The notes under the pieces: model-generated
What the model was told of the DNA's origin: nothing
Database searches by the model: none
The model's input: the letters and a program-made list of their open reading frames with translations, nothing else
Shown here: positions 43,150-52,731 of the stretch, piece by piece
Position numbering within the stretch: the stretch's first letter is position 1
How the letters are laid out: each line of letters opens with the position of its first letter
Origin: CAZUDI01 sp964618975
GTDB lineage: Bacteria; Desulfobacterota; Desulfomonilia; UBA1062
DNA length: 64,000 nucleotides
Assembly: GCA_964618975.1 (NCBI GenBank)
Contig: CAZUDI010000011.1
Coordinates: 10,369-74,368 of the forward strand
Direction of reading: 5' to 3'
Position numbers and translations under genes: made by a program

Positions 43150-43962
43150 CTAGAGGTAACTGTGCAGGCCGGGCAGGTAATTGACCCCTAAATAGGTGAA
43201 GATGACACTGGCCAGCCCGATCAGGCTCAGGACGGCGATCCGCCGGCCGCGCCACGTTGGCTGAAGCCTGGCATGCAGGAGGCTGGCATAGATGATCCAG
43301 GTGATCAGGGCCCAGGTCTCCTTGGGGTCCCATCCCCAATACCGTCCCCAGGCCGAATAGGCCCAGACTGATCCGGTCATGATGCCGATGGTGAAGAGAA
43401 TGAACCCGATGATAACGCTTTGGTAGATGAGGTCCTCGATGAGCGCGCGCTCGGGGAGACGGGTGGTACCAAAACGCGGCCGGATGAGGTAAAAGGCGCC
43501 GAAGATCGAGGCGATCACGAAGGCGGCATACCCGAGAAAACAGGTGATGACGTGGCTTATGAGCCAGTTGCTTTTCAGGGCGGGGATGAGGGGCCGGATC
43601 TGGCTGTCGACCGCGGGCGAGAAGGATGCGTATGCCAGCAGGAGGAAGGCGATGGGCAGGCAGAAGGCGCCGAGTTCGCGCCCCTTGTGACGATACTGGA
43701 GCACGAGATATCCCGTCACGATGGCCCAGGCAAAGAAGACCAGCGACTCGTAGAAGTTGGACAGCGGTGCGTGACCGATTCCCAGACGGTACGACTCCAC
43801 CCAGCGCAGCACGATTGCCGCAGACTGCGCCGCCAGACCACTGGCGGCGCAGAGCAGTCCCGCGATGCGGAAGCTCTCCCGGTCGAGGACGATGTGCAGC
43901 ACGTGCAGGACAAAGGCGCCGAGGTAGATGAAGGTGACCCAGCCAAATAGGGTGGTGGTCAT
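43150..43962 (-). CDS. ccsA: Cytochrome c biogenesis protein CcsA/CcsB
   Basis: A 270-residue inner-membrane protein with about eight helices and the WWD-type heme-handling signature WGWDPKETWALITW. In System II, CcsA and ResB/Ccs1 together deliver and attach heme to apocytochromes outside the membrane. The ATG start overlaps the resB stop by 4 bp. The pair implies c-type cytochromes in the cell. Confidence 0.94.
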   Translation of the reverse strand: MTTTLFGWVTFIYLGAFVLHVLHIVLDRESFRIAGLLCAASGLAAQSAAIVLRWVESYRLGIGHAPLSNFYESLVFFAWAIVTGYLVLQYRHKGRELGAFCLPIAFLLLAYASFSPAVDSQIRPLIPALKSNWLISHVITCFLGYAAFVIASIFGAFYLIRPRFGTTRLPERALIEDLIYQSVIIGFILFTIGIMTGSVWAYSAWGRYWGWDPKETWALITWIIYASLLHARLQPTWRGRRIAVLSLIGLASVIFTYLGVNYLPGLHSYL

Positions 43963-45344
43963 GAATGGCCCCCCATGAACGTTGAGATCAGGTCAAGGAC
44001 GGCCTTTTCCGGGAGGCAGATACGCCTTCCCGAGGTGGCGTTGATGCGCAGGAGAGGGCCCTCGGTCTCCCGTGTCAGATCGATCCATAAACGCCGGCGC
44101 GGGGCGAGGAAGGACAGGAGAACCCCGGCCAGCAGCAGCACACCGCCTATGGCTACGGTAATCACCCCGGGATCACGGCTCACCATGAGGCCGGTGGCAT
44201 AGCGCATTTCGAGCCCTTCCAGGGAAAAGCGAAAGGCCGGAACGCGCCCGGGGTCGAACTTGGGGGCGCGTTCAAAGATATCAGGCACGGCCCTGGCGAT
44301 ATCCTCGATATGCTGGAACACCCACATGAGGGTGTTCCCTCCGTTGGTGGAGACCTTGAGTTCGACGGCCGGACCCATCTTCATCAGGTTCTCCTCGATG
44401 CGCAGGACCTCGATCAGGGCTTCCCCGGAGGCTGGCCGGATGAGATCGTGCTCTCCGGCGATATGTTCCGCCGTCTCACCCCCCGGGGTGCGGATGCGCA
44501 GGCGGGCAAGCATCAGGGGCCGATAACTGGCCTGATAGAAGCGGATTCCTTCGAAGACCTGGGGGTGATTGACCAAGACCGGGCCCTGGTGAACCACCAC
44601 GCCGTCCCTGATGAAGGAGAGTTCGGAGCGGAATTCCTTGGGCCTGCCGCCTTCGTAGAACTCCACCTGGAAGTCGTCGCAGCGCACGTCGAAGCCCAGG
44701 TCCATGAGACCAGCCTGCCGCGCGAGGCATACGTGGTCGAGGGTCGTACCGACCGGGATATCCATGTGGCCCGCAAAACCGAAGCTCCCCAGAGATATCC
44801 CCACCAGGATCACCAGAACGCTCAGGTGGAGCAGGAGGGTCCAGAGCGGGGCGAAGCGGCCCCTTTCCCCGAAGACCTGCAGCGTGTCTGTCTGCGTCTG
44901 CACGCGCAGGCGGTAGCGTCCGCGCAGGACGCGACTGAGCTCGTCGGCCAGGGATTGCGCGTCGATATCGGACGCGATGCGCAACTCCTGTGCGCCCCTG
45001 GCTGGCATGGCGGGAACACGGCCGCTACCAGGGCGCCTGAGGATGGGCAGTATCCTTCGCCAGGAGCACACGATCAGGTTCACACAGAGGAGAACCCCCG
45101 CGATTCTGAGGCCATCCGACTGGTAGACATCGAAGAGCCCCAGGGTGTCGAACAGGGAACGTAAACGGGGCGAGAGGTGCGCGGCCAGGGGGAGAGAGGC
45201 CTCCTGCTGGGGGATCAGGGTTCCGAGCACGCATACGCAGGCGATGATGAGCAGCAGCACGAGGGTGAGCTGTGTGGATGAAAGGAAGTTAAGCAGACGG
45301 CTGGTCGTTCTGCGGGATAGGGGGACCTTATGAGAAGCCTTCAA
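43959..45344 (-). CDS. resB: ResB/Ccs1 cytochrome c biogenesis protein
   Basis: A 461-residue System II heme-lyase component with three N-terminal helices (the first being LTLVLLLIIACVCVLG), a large extracytosolic domain and a C-terminal helix. Two start candidates exist: a GTG at 45383 without a ribosome site, and the TTG at 45344 preceded by GAGGAAAA at good spacing; I chose the TTG. It is upstream of ccsA in a two-gene operon. Confidence 0.9.
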   Translation of the reverse strand: MKASHKVPLSRRTTSRLLNFLSSTQLTLVLLLIIACVCVLGTLIPQQEASLPLAAHLSPRLRSLFDTLGLFDVYQSDGLRIAGVLLCVNLIVCSWRRILPILRRPGSGRVPAMPARGAQELRIASDIDAQSLADELSRVLRGRYRLRVQTQTDTLQVFGERGRFAPLWTLLLHLSVLVILVGISLGSFGFAGHMDIPVGTTLDHVCLARQAGLMDLGFDVRCDDFQVEFYEGGRPKEFRSELSFIRDGVVVHQGPVLVNHPQVFEGIRFYQASYRPLMLARLRIRTPGGETAEHIAGEHDLIRPASGEALIEVLRIEENLMKMGPAVELKVSTNGGNTLMWVFQHIEDIARAVPDIFERAPKFDPGRVPAFRFSLEGLEMRYATGLMVSRDPGVITVAIGGVLLLAGVLLSFLAPRRRLWIDLTRETEGPLLRINATSGRRICLPEKAVLDLISTFMGGHS

Positions 45345-45409
45345 GCCGTTTTCCTCATGGTTTGTGAAAATATTCCCTATCACGGGTGATTCGTGAATGC
45401 AAGCAGGCT

Positions 45410-45487
45410 CTTATCGCTCCGGGTCGCATTCTCCCGCTGTGGGCGGTCTGAAAAAGGGGGGCAGGGTCGGCCTGGGGATTCGTGCCC
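45410..45487 (+). repeat. Decayed palindromic repeat, forward
   Basis: TTATCGCTCCGGGTCGCATTC, CCCGCTGTGGGCGG, GCAGGGTCGGCCTGGGGATTC, GTGCCC. The order and several blocks match the family. It lies upstream of resB in the divergent gap to the DUF401 gene. Confidence 0.5.
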
Positions 45488-45681
45488 AGAAAATTCACAC
45501 CAGTGACATAAAGGCTACAGGCACCGGGGATGATAACAATGACGGGGGGCGCAACAGGCATAAGATGCCATGAACGGGGAAGAATTTTGTGCGGGAGCGG
45601 AGGTGTTCTCACCCCGAGACCCTTGCATGGGGAGCGGGTAGTCTGCTAAAGGGCAGACGAAGATCGATCAGGGGGGGAGGC

Positions 45682-46968
45682 ATGCACTTACTCGCGGTGA
45701 TACCGGCTACCTTGCGGCTTTTGCTGGCCTTTGTCCTTGTGCTCATACTGATAAGACGGCGGCTGTCGCTCGGGACCACCTTTATGCTGGGTTCTGCGGT
45801 AATGGTGATTTTTTTCCCTCTGCCGCCGCAGGCGATCCTGGGGTCCCTGGTGGCCTCGGTGACCTACCCCAAGACCCTGGCCCTGGCCGTCATCGTTTCC
45901 CTCATCCTTGTCCTGAGCCGCTCCATGGAGTCGAGCGGGCAGATGAAGCGTCTGCTCGATGCCTTTGAGGGGATTGTGCTCAGCCCCCGTCTCAATCTGG
46001 TAGTCTTTCCGGCCCTGATCGGTCTGCTGCCCATGCCCGGCGGGGCCGTGTTCTCTGCACCCATGGTCAGGGAGTTGGGTGTTCGCCACGGCCTGGGCGG
46101 TCAATCGCTGAGCTTCATCAATTACTGGTTCCGCCATATCTGGGAATACTGGTGGCCTCTGTATCCGGGGGTGCTCCTGGCGGTGACCCTGGCGGAATGT
46201 AACCTATTGACCTTCATGCTCAGCATGTTTCCGCTCACGCTGGCGGCCGTATTCTGCGGCATGCTCGGGCTCAGGCGACTGGTACCCGTACAGAGAAAGA
46301 CGCCGGAGCACGAAAGACGGCGGCTGGGGCCCTTTCTGTGGGAAGTCATTCCCATTATGATCGTCGTCGTCATCGGGCTCGGCGCGGGGACGCTGCTCAC
46401 AGGGTGGTGCCCATCACTGGGGATCTCACGCGAGATAGGGCTCATCGGGGCGCTTCTGCTCGGTATCGGCTGGGTGTGGCGCGTGAACCGGCTCGATTTG
46501 GCGGCCATCGGAAGGCTTGTTGCCGACAGGCACCTGATGCAGATGGTGTACATGATCTTTGCCATCCTTATCTTCAAGGGTATTATCGAGGACAGCCAAG
46601 CGGTAGGTGAGATCTGTCGCGAGCTCATGGCCGCGCATACTCCGCTCGTCGGCGTGGTGGTGACCCTGCCGCTGCTGGTGGGTCTGGTTTCAGGAATAAC
46701 CATCGCCTTCGTGGGAACGACCTTTCCCATCCTCGTCGCCCTGGTGCGGTCCTATGGGGTCGATGGAGCTCTGCTCCCCTACCTGCTCCTGGCATACAGC
46801 AGTGGTCTCATGGGGGTCATGCTCTCTCCGGTCCACCTGTGCCTGCTGCTGTCGAATGCATATTTCGGGGTTACCCTCGGCGGGGTTTACCGGCTGATCG
46901 TGCGCTCAAGTTTTGGCGTATTGGCCTGTGCACTGATATGTTTCGCGGTGCTCTCCCGGCTTATATAA
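45682..46968 (+). CDS. DUF401 family membrane transporter-like protein
   Basis: A 428-residue inner-membrane protein with about 11-12 helices, matching the DUF401 family, which is seen in anaerobes and archaea and belongs to the ion-transporter-like families; no substrate is known. The motif LPMPGGAVFSAPMV (near residue 110) and HIWEYWWPLYPG are characteristic. The ATG at 45682 has GGGGGGAGG upstream, so the open frame before it is not coding. It stands alone. Confidence 0.85.
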   Translation: MHLLAVIPATLRLLLAFVLVLILIRRRLSLGTTFMLGSAVMVIFFPLPPQAILGSLVASVTYPKTLALAVIVSLILVLSRSMESSGQMKRLLDAFEGIVLSPRLNLVVFPALIGLLPMPGGAVFSAPMVRELGVRHGLGGQSLSFINYWFRHIWEYWWPLYPGVLLAVTLAECNLLTFMLSMFPLTLAAVFCGMLGLRRLVPVQRKTPEHERRRLGPFLWEVIPIMIVVVIGLGAGTLLTGWCPSLGISREIGLIGALLLGIGWVWRVNRLDLAAIGRLVADRHLMQMVYMIFAILIFKGIIEDSQAVGEICRELMAAHTPLVGVVVTLPLLVGLVSGITIAFVGTTFPILVALVRSYGVDGALLPYLLLAYSSGLMGVMLSPVHLCLLLSNAYFGVTLGGVYRLIVRSSFGVLACALICFAVLSRLI

Positions 46969-47035
46969 GGACGCTTGAGCCCCCGCAAGGGTCTGCAGAT
47001 GTTCGATCTGGTTAATAATACAAGATCAAAGAGCT

Positions 47036-47109
47036 AATCGTGGACATGTAAACCAAGACAAGCCCCGCCCCCCCCTCAGCGGGGGAATTACTGCCATAGC
47101 GATCCATTA
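47036..47109 (-). repeat. Dispersed palindromic repeat, reverse, shortened copy
   Basis: AATCGTGGACATGTAAACC, ACAAGCCCC, CAGCGGGGGAATTA, CATAGCGATCCATTA. The central region is shortened by several bases compared with other copies. It lies between the DUF401 gene and the Cache-domain gene. Confidence 0.65.
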
Positions 47110-47184
47110 ATAAGAATATTTTCGTCAACCGATAAGGAACCTCTTGATACTGCAGATTAAATACACCGACGAGAGGAGAAACAC

Positions 47185-47637
47185 ATGAGGAAATCAGGGG
47201 TGGCAGTGATCGTGGTGCTTTTGGTGGCCTGGGGTGTGAAGGGGGTCTTTGCGGAGTCATCCGTGCAGGAAGATTTCAAGCAGGCGGCTGAATACGCGGC
47301 CGATCTCCTGGAACAGAAAGGCCAGCAGGGGCTTCTGGAACTGGAGCACTACAGTTTTTGTGACGCGAAGGGGTTTCTCATCGTCACCAACACCGAGGGG
47401 CAGGTTTTTATCCATACCGCCCACCCGGCCCTGAAGGGGCAGAACAGTCTCGGCATCAAGGATGCCAAGGGCGGGCACTTCGGTTTGAACATCAAAAACG
47501 TAGCCGGACAGGGGGGAGGTTGGCTTGATTACTGGTGGCCGGATGCCACGACCAAGGCCCCGGTCCAGAAAACCATGTATGTAACCACGGGGATCATGGA
47601 GGGCATCTCCGTCGTGATTGCCGCGGGAATCAGATAG
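47185..47637 (+). CDS. Periplasmic Cache-domain protein
   Basis: A 150-residue protein with a signal peptide (hydrophobic residues 6-19, cleavage after VFA at 23) and a single Cache-like sensor domain (GFLIVTNTEGQVFIHTAHPALKGQ), as found in chemoreceptors and kinases that bind small organic acids. Here it is free-standing with no output domain, so it may be a soluble ligand-binding partner. The start is ATG behind GAGGAGAAAC. Confidence 0.8.
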   Translation: MRKSGVAVIVVLLVAWGVKGVFAESSVQEDFKQAAEYAADLLEQKGQQGLLELEHYSFCDAKGFLIVTNTEGQVFIHTAHPALKGQNSLGIKDAKGGHFGLNIKNVAGQGGGWLDYWWPDATTKAPVQKTMYVTTGIMEGISVVIAAGIR

Positions 47638-47854
47638 TAACGCCACTTATGCGCGAGCCCGGTTTTCCCCGGCAGTGACGCGCGATAAAACAGGTTCGAG
47701 GTGTGAGAAAAGGGAAACACCAACAGAGGGCATGAGCCTTTGTCGGCGTTTCTCCCTATTGTATATCCCATTGGGGTCTGAGCGTGAAGGCGGGGGTGAC
47801 CAACATCCGGTGAACAGGAAGACCGGTCTGCCCCATACACCCTTGAGGGAAGAT

Positions 47855-47876
47855 GGGCGGGGTGATTGCCCCGCCC
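47855..47876. terminator. GC-rich hairpin before purM
   Basis: GGGCGGGG, a TGATTG loop and CCCCGCCC form an 8-bp stem 77 bp upstream of purM. No T-tract, so terminator status is uncertain; it could also be a leader structure. The rest of 47638-47952 shows no gene. Confidence 0.35.
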
Positions 47877-47952
47877 CTGGCGCCTCCAAAGTTCAATTGA
47901 CTAATCCTGCGCTCTATGAATATAGTACCGCATATGAAACGGAGGGGCATGC

Positions 47953-48993
47953 ATGTCGCTGACCTATAAAGAAGCCGGCGTTGATATCGATAAACAGGAC
48001 AATTTTCTCAAGGCTATCCGATCGAGCATGAAGTCCACCCACGGGCCGGAGGTGATAGAAGACTTCGGGGGCTTTTCCGGCCTGTTCCGCTTCGACACGA
48101 ATAATTACAAGGATCCGGTGCTCGTGTCCTCTACCGACGGGGTGGGTACGAAGCTCAAAATCGCATCCCAGGCCCACATGCACGAGGGTGTGGGCGTCGA
48201 TCTCGTGGCCATGGTGGTAAACGATCTGATCGTGGGCGGGGCGCATCCCCTGTTCTTTCTCGATTACTTTGCCACCGGCAAGCTGGAGGTGGAGACGGCC
48301 AAGACGATCATCGCCAGTATCGCCAGGGGCTGCAAGGAGGCGGGCTGCGCGCTCGTGGGCGGAGAAACCGCCGAAATGCCCGGCATGTATGCGCCGGGGG
48401 AATATGATCTGGCGGGGTTCGGCGTCGGTGTGATCGACAGCGACAACATCATCAACGGATCCCGCATCTCGAATAACGACGTGATTATCGGGATACATTC
48501 CTCGGGGCTGCACAGCAACGGCTATTCGCTGGTGAGAAAGGTGCTCTTCGACAAGGCGCAGATGGATGTCAATGCCCACGTGGACGAACTGGGGTGTACC
48601 CTGGCGGAAGAGCTGCTGACCCCGACACGGATCTATGTCAAGAGCGTGCTCAACATCCTGAGGGATTTCACCATCAAGGGGATAGTGCACATCACCGGCG
48701 GCGGTTTCCTGGACAACATTCCCCGCGTCCTGCCCAAACGTTCCACTGCCGTGATCCACAAGTCCTCGTGGGGTATCCCTCCGATCTTCCGCCTGATCCA
48801 GGACCTGGGTGAGGTGGAAGAGATGGAGATGTTCAGGACCTTCAATATGGGCATCGGAATGGTGCTTTTCGCACCCGAGAAGGATGCGGACGATATCCTG
48901 CTGCGCTTCAAGGCGCTCAAGGAAGAGGCGAAGCTGATCGGCCACGTGGAGCAGCGCACCAAGGGCCGCGAACCGGTCGTCTTCGCGGAGTGA
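47953..48993 (+). CDS. purM: Phosphoribosylformylglycinamidine cyclo-ligase (AIR synthetase)
   Basis: A 346-residue ATP-dependent enzyme closing the imidazole ring in purine synthesis. Family motifs: VSSTDGVGTKLKIA (about 57-70), DLVAMVVNDLIVGGA, GGETAEMPGMY and GLHSNGYSLVRKV. The start is ATG. It is followed 4 bp later by purN, a usual pair. Confidence 0.96.
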   Translation: MSLTYKEAGVDIDKQDNFLKAIRSSMKSTHGPEVIEDFGGFSGLFRFDTNNYKDPVLVSSTDGVGTKLKIASQAHMHEGVGVDLVAMVVNDLIVGGAHPLFFLDYFATGKLEVETAKTIIASIARGCKEAGCALVGGETAEMPGMYAPGEYDLAGFGVGVIDSDNIINGSRISNNDVIIGIHSSGLHSNGYSLVRKVLFDKAQMDVNAHVDELGCTLAEELLTPTRIYVKSVLNILRDFTIKGIVHITGGGFLDNIPRVLPKRSTAVIHKSSWGIPPIFRLIQDLGEVEEMEMFRTFNMGIGMVLFAPEKDADDILLRFKALKEEAKLIGHVEQRTKGREPVVFAE

Positions 48994-48997
48994 CGGC

Positions 48998-49651
48998 GTG
49001 ATCCGTATCGGCGTCCTGGTATCCGGCAGCGGAAGCAACCTGCAGTCCATCATGGACGCATGTGCGCAAAAGGAGATCGAAGGGTTCATCGCTGTGGTCA
49101 TCAGCAACAAGGCGGAGGCCTTTGCCGTCAAACGAGCCGAGGGCCAGGGCATTCCGGCACGGGTCGTGAATCACCGGGAACATCCCGACCGCACGGATTT
49201 TGATCAGAGACTCATCACCATTCTGGACGAATACGGCGTGGATCTGGTGGTGCTGGCCGGGTTTATGCGCATCCTAACGCCTGCCTTCCTGAGGCATTAT
49301 CCTGGCAGGGTCATGAACATCCATCCCGCCCTCCTGCCGTCCTTCCCGGGCCTGGGTGTACGGCAGAAGGCCCTCGATCACGGGGTACGGTTTTCCGGCT
49401 GCACGGTCCATTTCGTTGACGAGGGAGTCGATACCGGTCCCATCATCATTCAGGCCACCTGCCCGGTCTATCCCGATGATACCGAGGAGGAGCTCAAAGA
49501 ACGAATCCTCAGGCTCGAGCACCGGATTTATCCCAAGGCCATCCAGCTTTTCGCCCAGGGTCGACTGAAGGTGGAGGGCCGCAAGGTCATTGTGCGGGGC
49601 TATGAGAAGGATGAAACCCCATGTCTGATCAATCCCCCTTTGGGGGCCTGA
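48998..49651 (+). CDS. purN: Phosphoribosylglycinamide formyltransferase
   Basis: A 217-residue enzyme that formylates GAR using 10-formyltetrahydrofolate. The N-terminal GSGSNLQSI, the catalytic region HPALLPSFPG (His of the active site) and VDTGPII are all present. The start is GTG, as the ATG options lie inside the conserved fold. The 3' end overlaps the DUF523 gene by 31 bp. Confidence 0.95.
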   Translation: MIRIGVLVSGSGSNLQSIMDACAQKEIEGFIAVVISNKAEAFAVKRAEGQGIPARVVNHREHPDRTDFDQRLITILDEYGVDLVVLAGFMRILTPAFLRHYPGRVMNIHPALLPSFPGLGVRQKALDHGVRFSGCTVHFVDEGVDTGPIIIQATCPVYPDDTEEELKERILRLEHRIYPKAIQLFAQGRLKVEGRKVIVRGYEKDETPCLINPPLGA

Positions 49652-50091
49652 CCGGCCCGGTTCTGGTCAGCGCCTGTCTGCTGGGGATTCCCTGTCGCTA
49701 TGACGGGACATCGCGGGCAATTGATCTGAGTCTGTCACTCGACAGGATTATCCCGGTCCCGGTGTGTCCGGAACAGCTCGGAGGCCTGGCCACCCCCCGA
49801 TCGGCCGCCTTTCTCGTCGGTGGTGACGGTATGGATGTGCTTCAGAAACAAGCCCGGGTGGTAACGCACGCAGGCGACGATCTCACCGCCGCCTTCCTGC
49901 GCGGAGCGCAATACGTGGCTGCGATAGCGAGAAGACTCGATATCCGTTGGGCGATCTTGAAGGAGCGCAGTCCCTCCTGTGGATCACAGTGGGTATGGAT
50001 CGGCGAGAACCTGAGGCCCGGCTGCGGGGTGACCTCCGCCTGGCTGCGGGGTATGGGAATCACAGTGGTGAACGAGGCGGGAGAAGCATGA
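49621..50091 (+). CDS. DUF523 family protein
   Basis: A 156-residue cytosolic protein of the DUF523 family: VSACLLGIPCRYDG at the N-terminus, CPEQLGGL, and KERSPSCGS with conserved cysteines, which suggest metal or redox function. No biochemical role is established. The ATG lies inside the end of purN, and its own stop overlaps the downstream FAD-type gene by 4 bp. Confidence 0.9.
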   Translation: MSDQSPFGGLTGPVLVSACLLGIPCRYDGTSRAIDLSLSLDRIIPVPVCPEQLGGLATPRSAAFLVGGDGMDVLQKQARVVTHAGDDLTAAFLRGAQYVAAIARRLDIRWAILKERSPSCGSQWVWIGENLRPGCGVTSAWLRGMGITVVNEAGEA

Positions 50092-51317
50092 AGCGGACCT
50101 ATGATATCGTCGGCTTCGGCGAGGGGATTGCAGGCCTTATGGCCAGCGTGCTGCTGGCAGGGCGGGGTTTTGCCTGCCTGTGGATCGATACGGCCCTCTC
50201 AGGCGACGATGAATCCGGACTGCAGGACGTGCCCACTCTGATTACCACCGAACTGTGGGAAAAGGGCCTTACCCCGCTTATCAACGGAGTGGACACCGCC
50301 ATTCTCCAGGATGTTCATCCCCGTCGGATGCAGCGGGTACAGTGCCTGGTACCCGGCCGGCGTCTGGAGGTGGATACCGGCAGGCAGGCCCGGGACCAGG
50401 GCAATCTGCGAAGGAATACCCGCCCCTATCTGGACCTCATGACCCGCGCCATGACCAAACCGATGGTCCTGTCCCGCGCTGCCCGCGCACGGGCACCGCA
50501 CCTGGAAGACTGGCAGGAGCTCATGGCGCGGGGGCTGAGCGCCAGCGCTACCCTCGACCGACTCACCCACGCTCACGCGCAGTGCGCGCTCAGCGGCATG
50601 AGCGTGCTCGACTATGGGCGATTGAAGGAATCACTCGGCGCATTCCTGCCGCGCTCCAGCGGGGATTATGTCAAGCTTGCCGGGGTGGAGCTTCTCGGGC
50701 GCAATGAGGAGGTGCTCGGGCTGAAATTCGGCGACCAGGTAATGAAGGCGCGCTACTATTTCAGTGAGCGTTATCGTGGCCGTCCGGAAGGCGAGGGCTT
50801 CCGCTTCGTCGTACGATACGATCTGAGAGCCGAGGTCCTTCCGGCCGCCATGGGGGACCTGGTGATCGCCAGCCCCCCCCGGGATATGGCTTATCCCCTG
50901 ACAATGGTCCTTGATCGGCGCCAAGATGTCGCCACGCTGTGGGTTACGACCCCGGTGCGAAGGGACAACACCCTGACATCCCTGACCGAACTCATCTCGT
51001 GGGCTGCCGAGATGGTGCTGCGCAGGGTGCGTGAGATCGTGCCTTTTATCGATGCATATCTCATCGGCACCGCGGTGATCGATCCCCAGGAAGAGGGCAC
51101 GATCCGGCCCTGGTTCACCTTTGCCCAGCAGGCAAGCCTGCCGTCTCTCCTGAGGCGCAGACGTTTTCTGCAGCCGATGGAGCGGCTATATGCCTGTGAC
51201 CGATCACGGCACCCCTGGCTCGATCTGGAGGGTGAATTAGCTTGGGGTATCGCGCTGGCCAATGCCGTCTTGAGGGAGCTCAACCGCAGTGATCTGATAT
51301 CGCTCCGCCTGACCTGA
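50088..51317 (+). CDS. FAD/NAD(P)-binding Rossmann protein, unknown function
   Basis: A 409-residue protein beginning with a dinucleotide-binding loop GFGEGIAG (about residues 9-16), as in FAD-dependent oxidoreductases. The rest has no motif I recognise. The ATG at 50088 has GGGAGAAG upstream, and overlaps the stop of the DUF523 gene; the open frame before it is not used. The coupling to DUF523 and purN hints at a common transcript, not at a function. Confidence 0.8.
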   Translation: MKRTYDIVGFGEGIAGLMASVLLAGRGFACLWIDTALSGDDESGLQDVPTLITTELWEKGLTPLINGVDTAILQDVHPRRMQRVQCLVPGRRLEVDTGRQARDQGNLRRNTRPYLDLMTRAMTKPMVLSRAARARAPHLEDWQELMARGLSASATLDRLTHAHAQCALSGMSVLDYGRLKESLGAFLPRSSGDYVKLAGVELLGRNEEVLGLKFGDQVMKARYYFSERYRGRPEGEGFRFVVRYDLRAEVLPAAMGDLVIASPPRDMAYPLTMVLDRRQDVATLWVTTPVRRDNTLTSLTELISWAAEMVLRRVREIVPFIDAYLIGTAVIDPQEEGTIRPWFTFAQQASLPSLLRRRRFLQPMERLYACDRSRHPWLDLEGELAWGIALANAVLRELNRSDLISLRLT

Positions 51318-51385
51318 GCGGGCGGCGCCTCGAGCCCCGGGGAGGCAGGGGTGGCCGCTTGCGGCCTTACGGGGATGCATGCCTC

Positions 51386-51466
51386 TAATCGTTATGGGTC
51401 GAATTCCCCGCTGCTTGCAGCGGCAAGCAGGGTCCAGGGCTTGTCCCGGGGTTCATACCCACGATT
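51386..51466 (+). repeat. Dispersed palindromic repeat, reference forward copy
   Basis: The cleanest copy: TAATCGTTATGGGTCGAATT, CCGCTGCTTGCAGCGG (6-bp stem, 4-base loop), CAAGCAG, CCAGGGCTTGTCCCGGGG, TTCATACCCACGATT. Ends are inverted repeats of AATC..TATGGGT. CTGCTTG can pair alternatively with CAAGCAG. It lies between the FAD-type gene and the prepilin gene. Confidence 0.93.
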
Positions 51467-51587
51467 CACCCTGTCTAGGGCCCTTGCAATCTCGCGGCGC
51501 GGGATTATTGTGAATACCGGATGCCTGCCGTATCCCCCACCGGGCGTGAGGATTGGCGACAGGCACTTCCGCCCGCGAGAGTGGGAC

Positions 51588-52145
51588 ATGAACGCACATA
51601 TTCCGTGTCTCTGCCGATTCGAAAATGCCGGGGTTACATTGCTCGAGCTGATGATGGTGCTCGTGGTAATGGTGGTGCTGGCTTCGCTGGCCCTGCCCGG
51701 TTTCGGTCGGCACACCGCTCGAAGCCGGTTGATCCAGGAAGCGGACCGTCTCGAGGCAGTGCTGGGGCAGGCACGCCTGGCGGCCATGGATCAGGGGTGC
51801 ACCTGGCGCGTAGTCTTCTGGCCTGCCGAAGGGCGCTACCTGGCCTTCAGCGACCTTGATGGCGACGCCGAACTGGATGATCAGGAGTCCAGAGACGGAC
51901 CGCATACCCTGTATGCGGGTGTGGTGTTCGGCGCGAGTGTGACGTCCGGCCCCAACAACAGCGGGGTGCCCACAGACGGGATCAGCTTCGTCAATGAGAG
52001 GGTGAGCTTTTCCTGTCTGGGAAGCTGTAACGCCGGTACGGTATATCTGAGAAATGCCGAGGAGAGCCTGGCACTGCGTCTTCTGCCGGCCAGCGGCACC
52101 ATCACACGCTGGGTATATGCGCAAGGGTGGCAGGAGGAACGATGA
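51588..52145 (+). CDS. GspH/FimT-like prepilin
   Basis: A 185-residue type IV prepilin-like protein. A short leader ends ENAG, followed by the hydrophobic segment VTLLELMMVLVVMVVLASLAL, with Glu at the +5 position of the class III signal. The C-terminal part is small and beta-rich, fitting FimT/GspH minor pilins. The ATG at 51588 is the one giving a short leader. It is followed by a second prepilin-like gene with overlap. No assembly ATPase, peptidase or secretin is nearby. Confidence 0.82.
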   Translation: MNAHIPCLCRFENAGVTLLELMMVLVVMVVLASLALPGFGRHTARSRLIQEADRLEAVLGQARLAAMDQGCTWRVVFWPAEGRYLAFSDLDGDAELDDQESRDGPHTLYAGVVFGASVTSGPNNSGVPTDGISFVNERVSFSCLGSCNAGTVYLRNAEESLALRLLPASGTITRWVYAQGWQEER

Positions 52146-52591
52146 AGGCCCGGGCATATATCCCGAAAGGGGAGAGCCCCCGTGCCGGGTACGGGCTGGT
52201 GGAGGTGGTGGTGGCCCTGGGCCTCGTGACCATCTTTCTCTTAGGCGTCACCAGGATGTACATCCACATCACGCGCAACGGCGGCTTTGCCGAGGAGATG
52301 ACCTATGCCGCCATACTCGGCGATGCCAAGCTTTCCAGGCTTCAGACCCTGCCCTTTGTGGCCGCCGAACTGGACCCCAACTGGCATCGCGATCCCGAAA
52401 ACCCCCTCACACAACAGGGCAGGCAGTATCTGCGCTTCTGGTCGGTGAATCAGAGTTCTGCGGGCAGGGAGGTCACCGTGTATGTGGCCTGGGGAACGGG
52501 CCTGGATGAGGCCGCGTGTGTCTCGGGCGAGGCGCTGACGCGCAGTGGGTGTGCGCATCTGACCCTCAAGGCCCATATCGTATCGCCCTGA
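52142..52591 (+). CDS. PilV/GspI-like prepilin
   Basis: A 149-residue protein with a leader ending in ESPRAG, then YGLVEVVVALGLVTIFLLGV, again with Glu at +5, so it should be cut by prepilin peptidase and join a pilus or pseudopilus. The C-terminal domain is not recognisable. The ATG has AGGAGGA upstream and overlaps the stop of the preceding prepilin gene, so both are coupled. Confidence 0.75.
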   Translation: MKARAYIPKGESPRAGYGLVEVVVALGLVTIFLLGVTRMYIHITRNGGFAEEMTYAAILGDAKLSRLQTLPFVAAELDPNWHRDPENPLTQQGRQYLRFWSVNQSSAGREVTVYVAWGTGLDEAACVSGEALTRSGCAHLTLKAHIVSP

Positions 52592-52731
52592 GGGGGAGAC
52601 TCCCCGCGAGGCTGGCAGGTTTTGCCTGCCGCTGTTCGGGGCGGGGGCACCATGGCAGAGGCGTCGATAAACATTGACAATACCTCTACAGCCCGTTACC
52701 CTTTTGCTATCACAGCAGAAAGGAGCATTGC

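Noticed and set aside
52674..52702. Sigma70 promoter for hflK
   Set aside because: TTGACA at 52674-52679 is perfect, but the hexamer 17 bp on (TACCCT) is a poor -10, so I did not list it as a feature.
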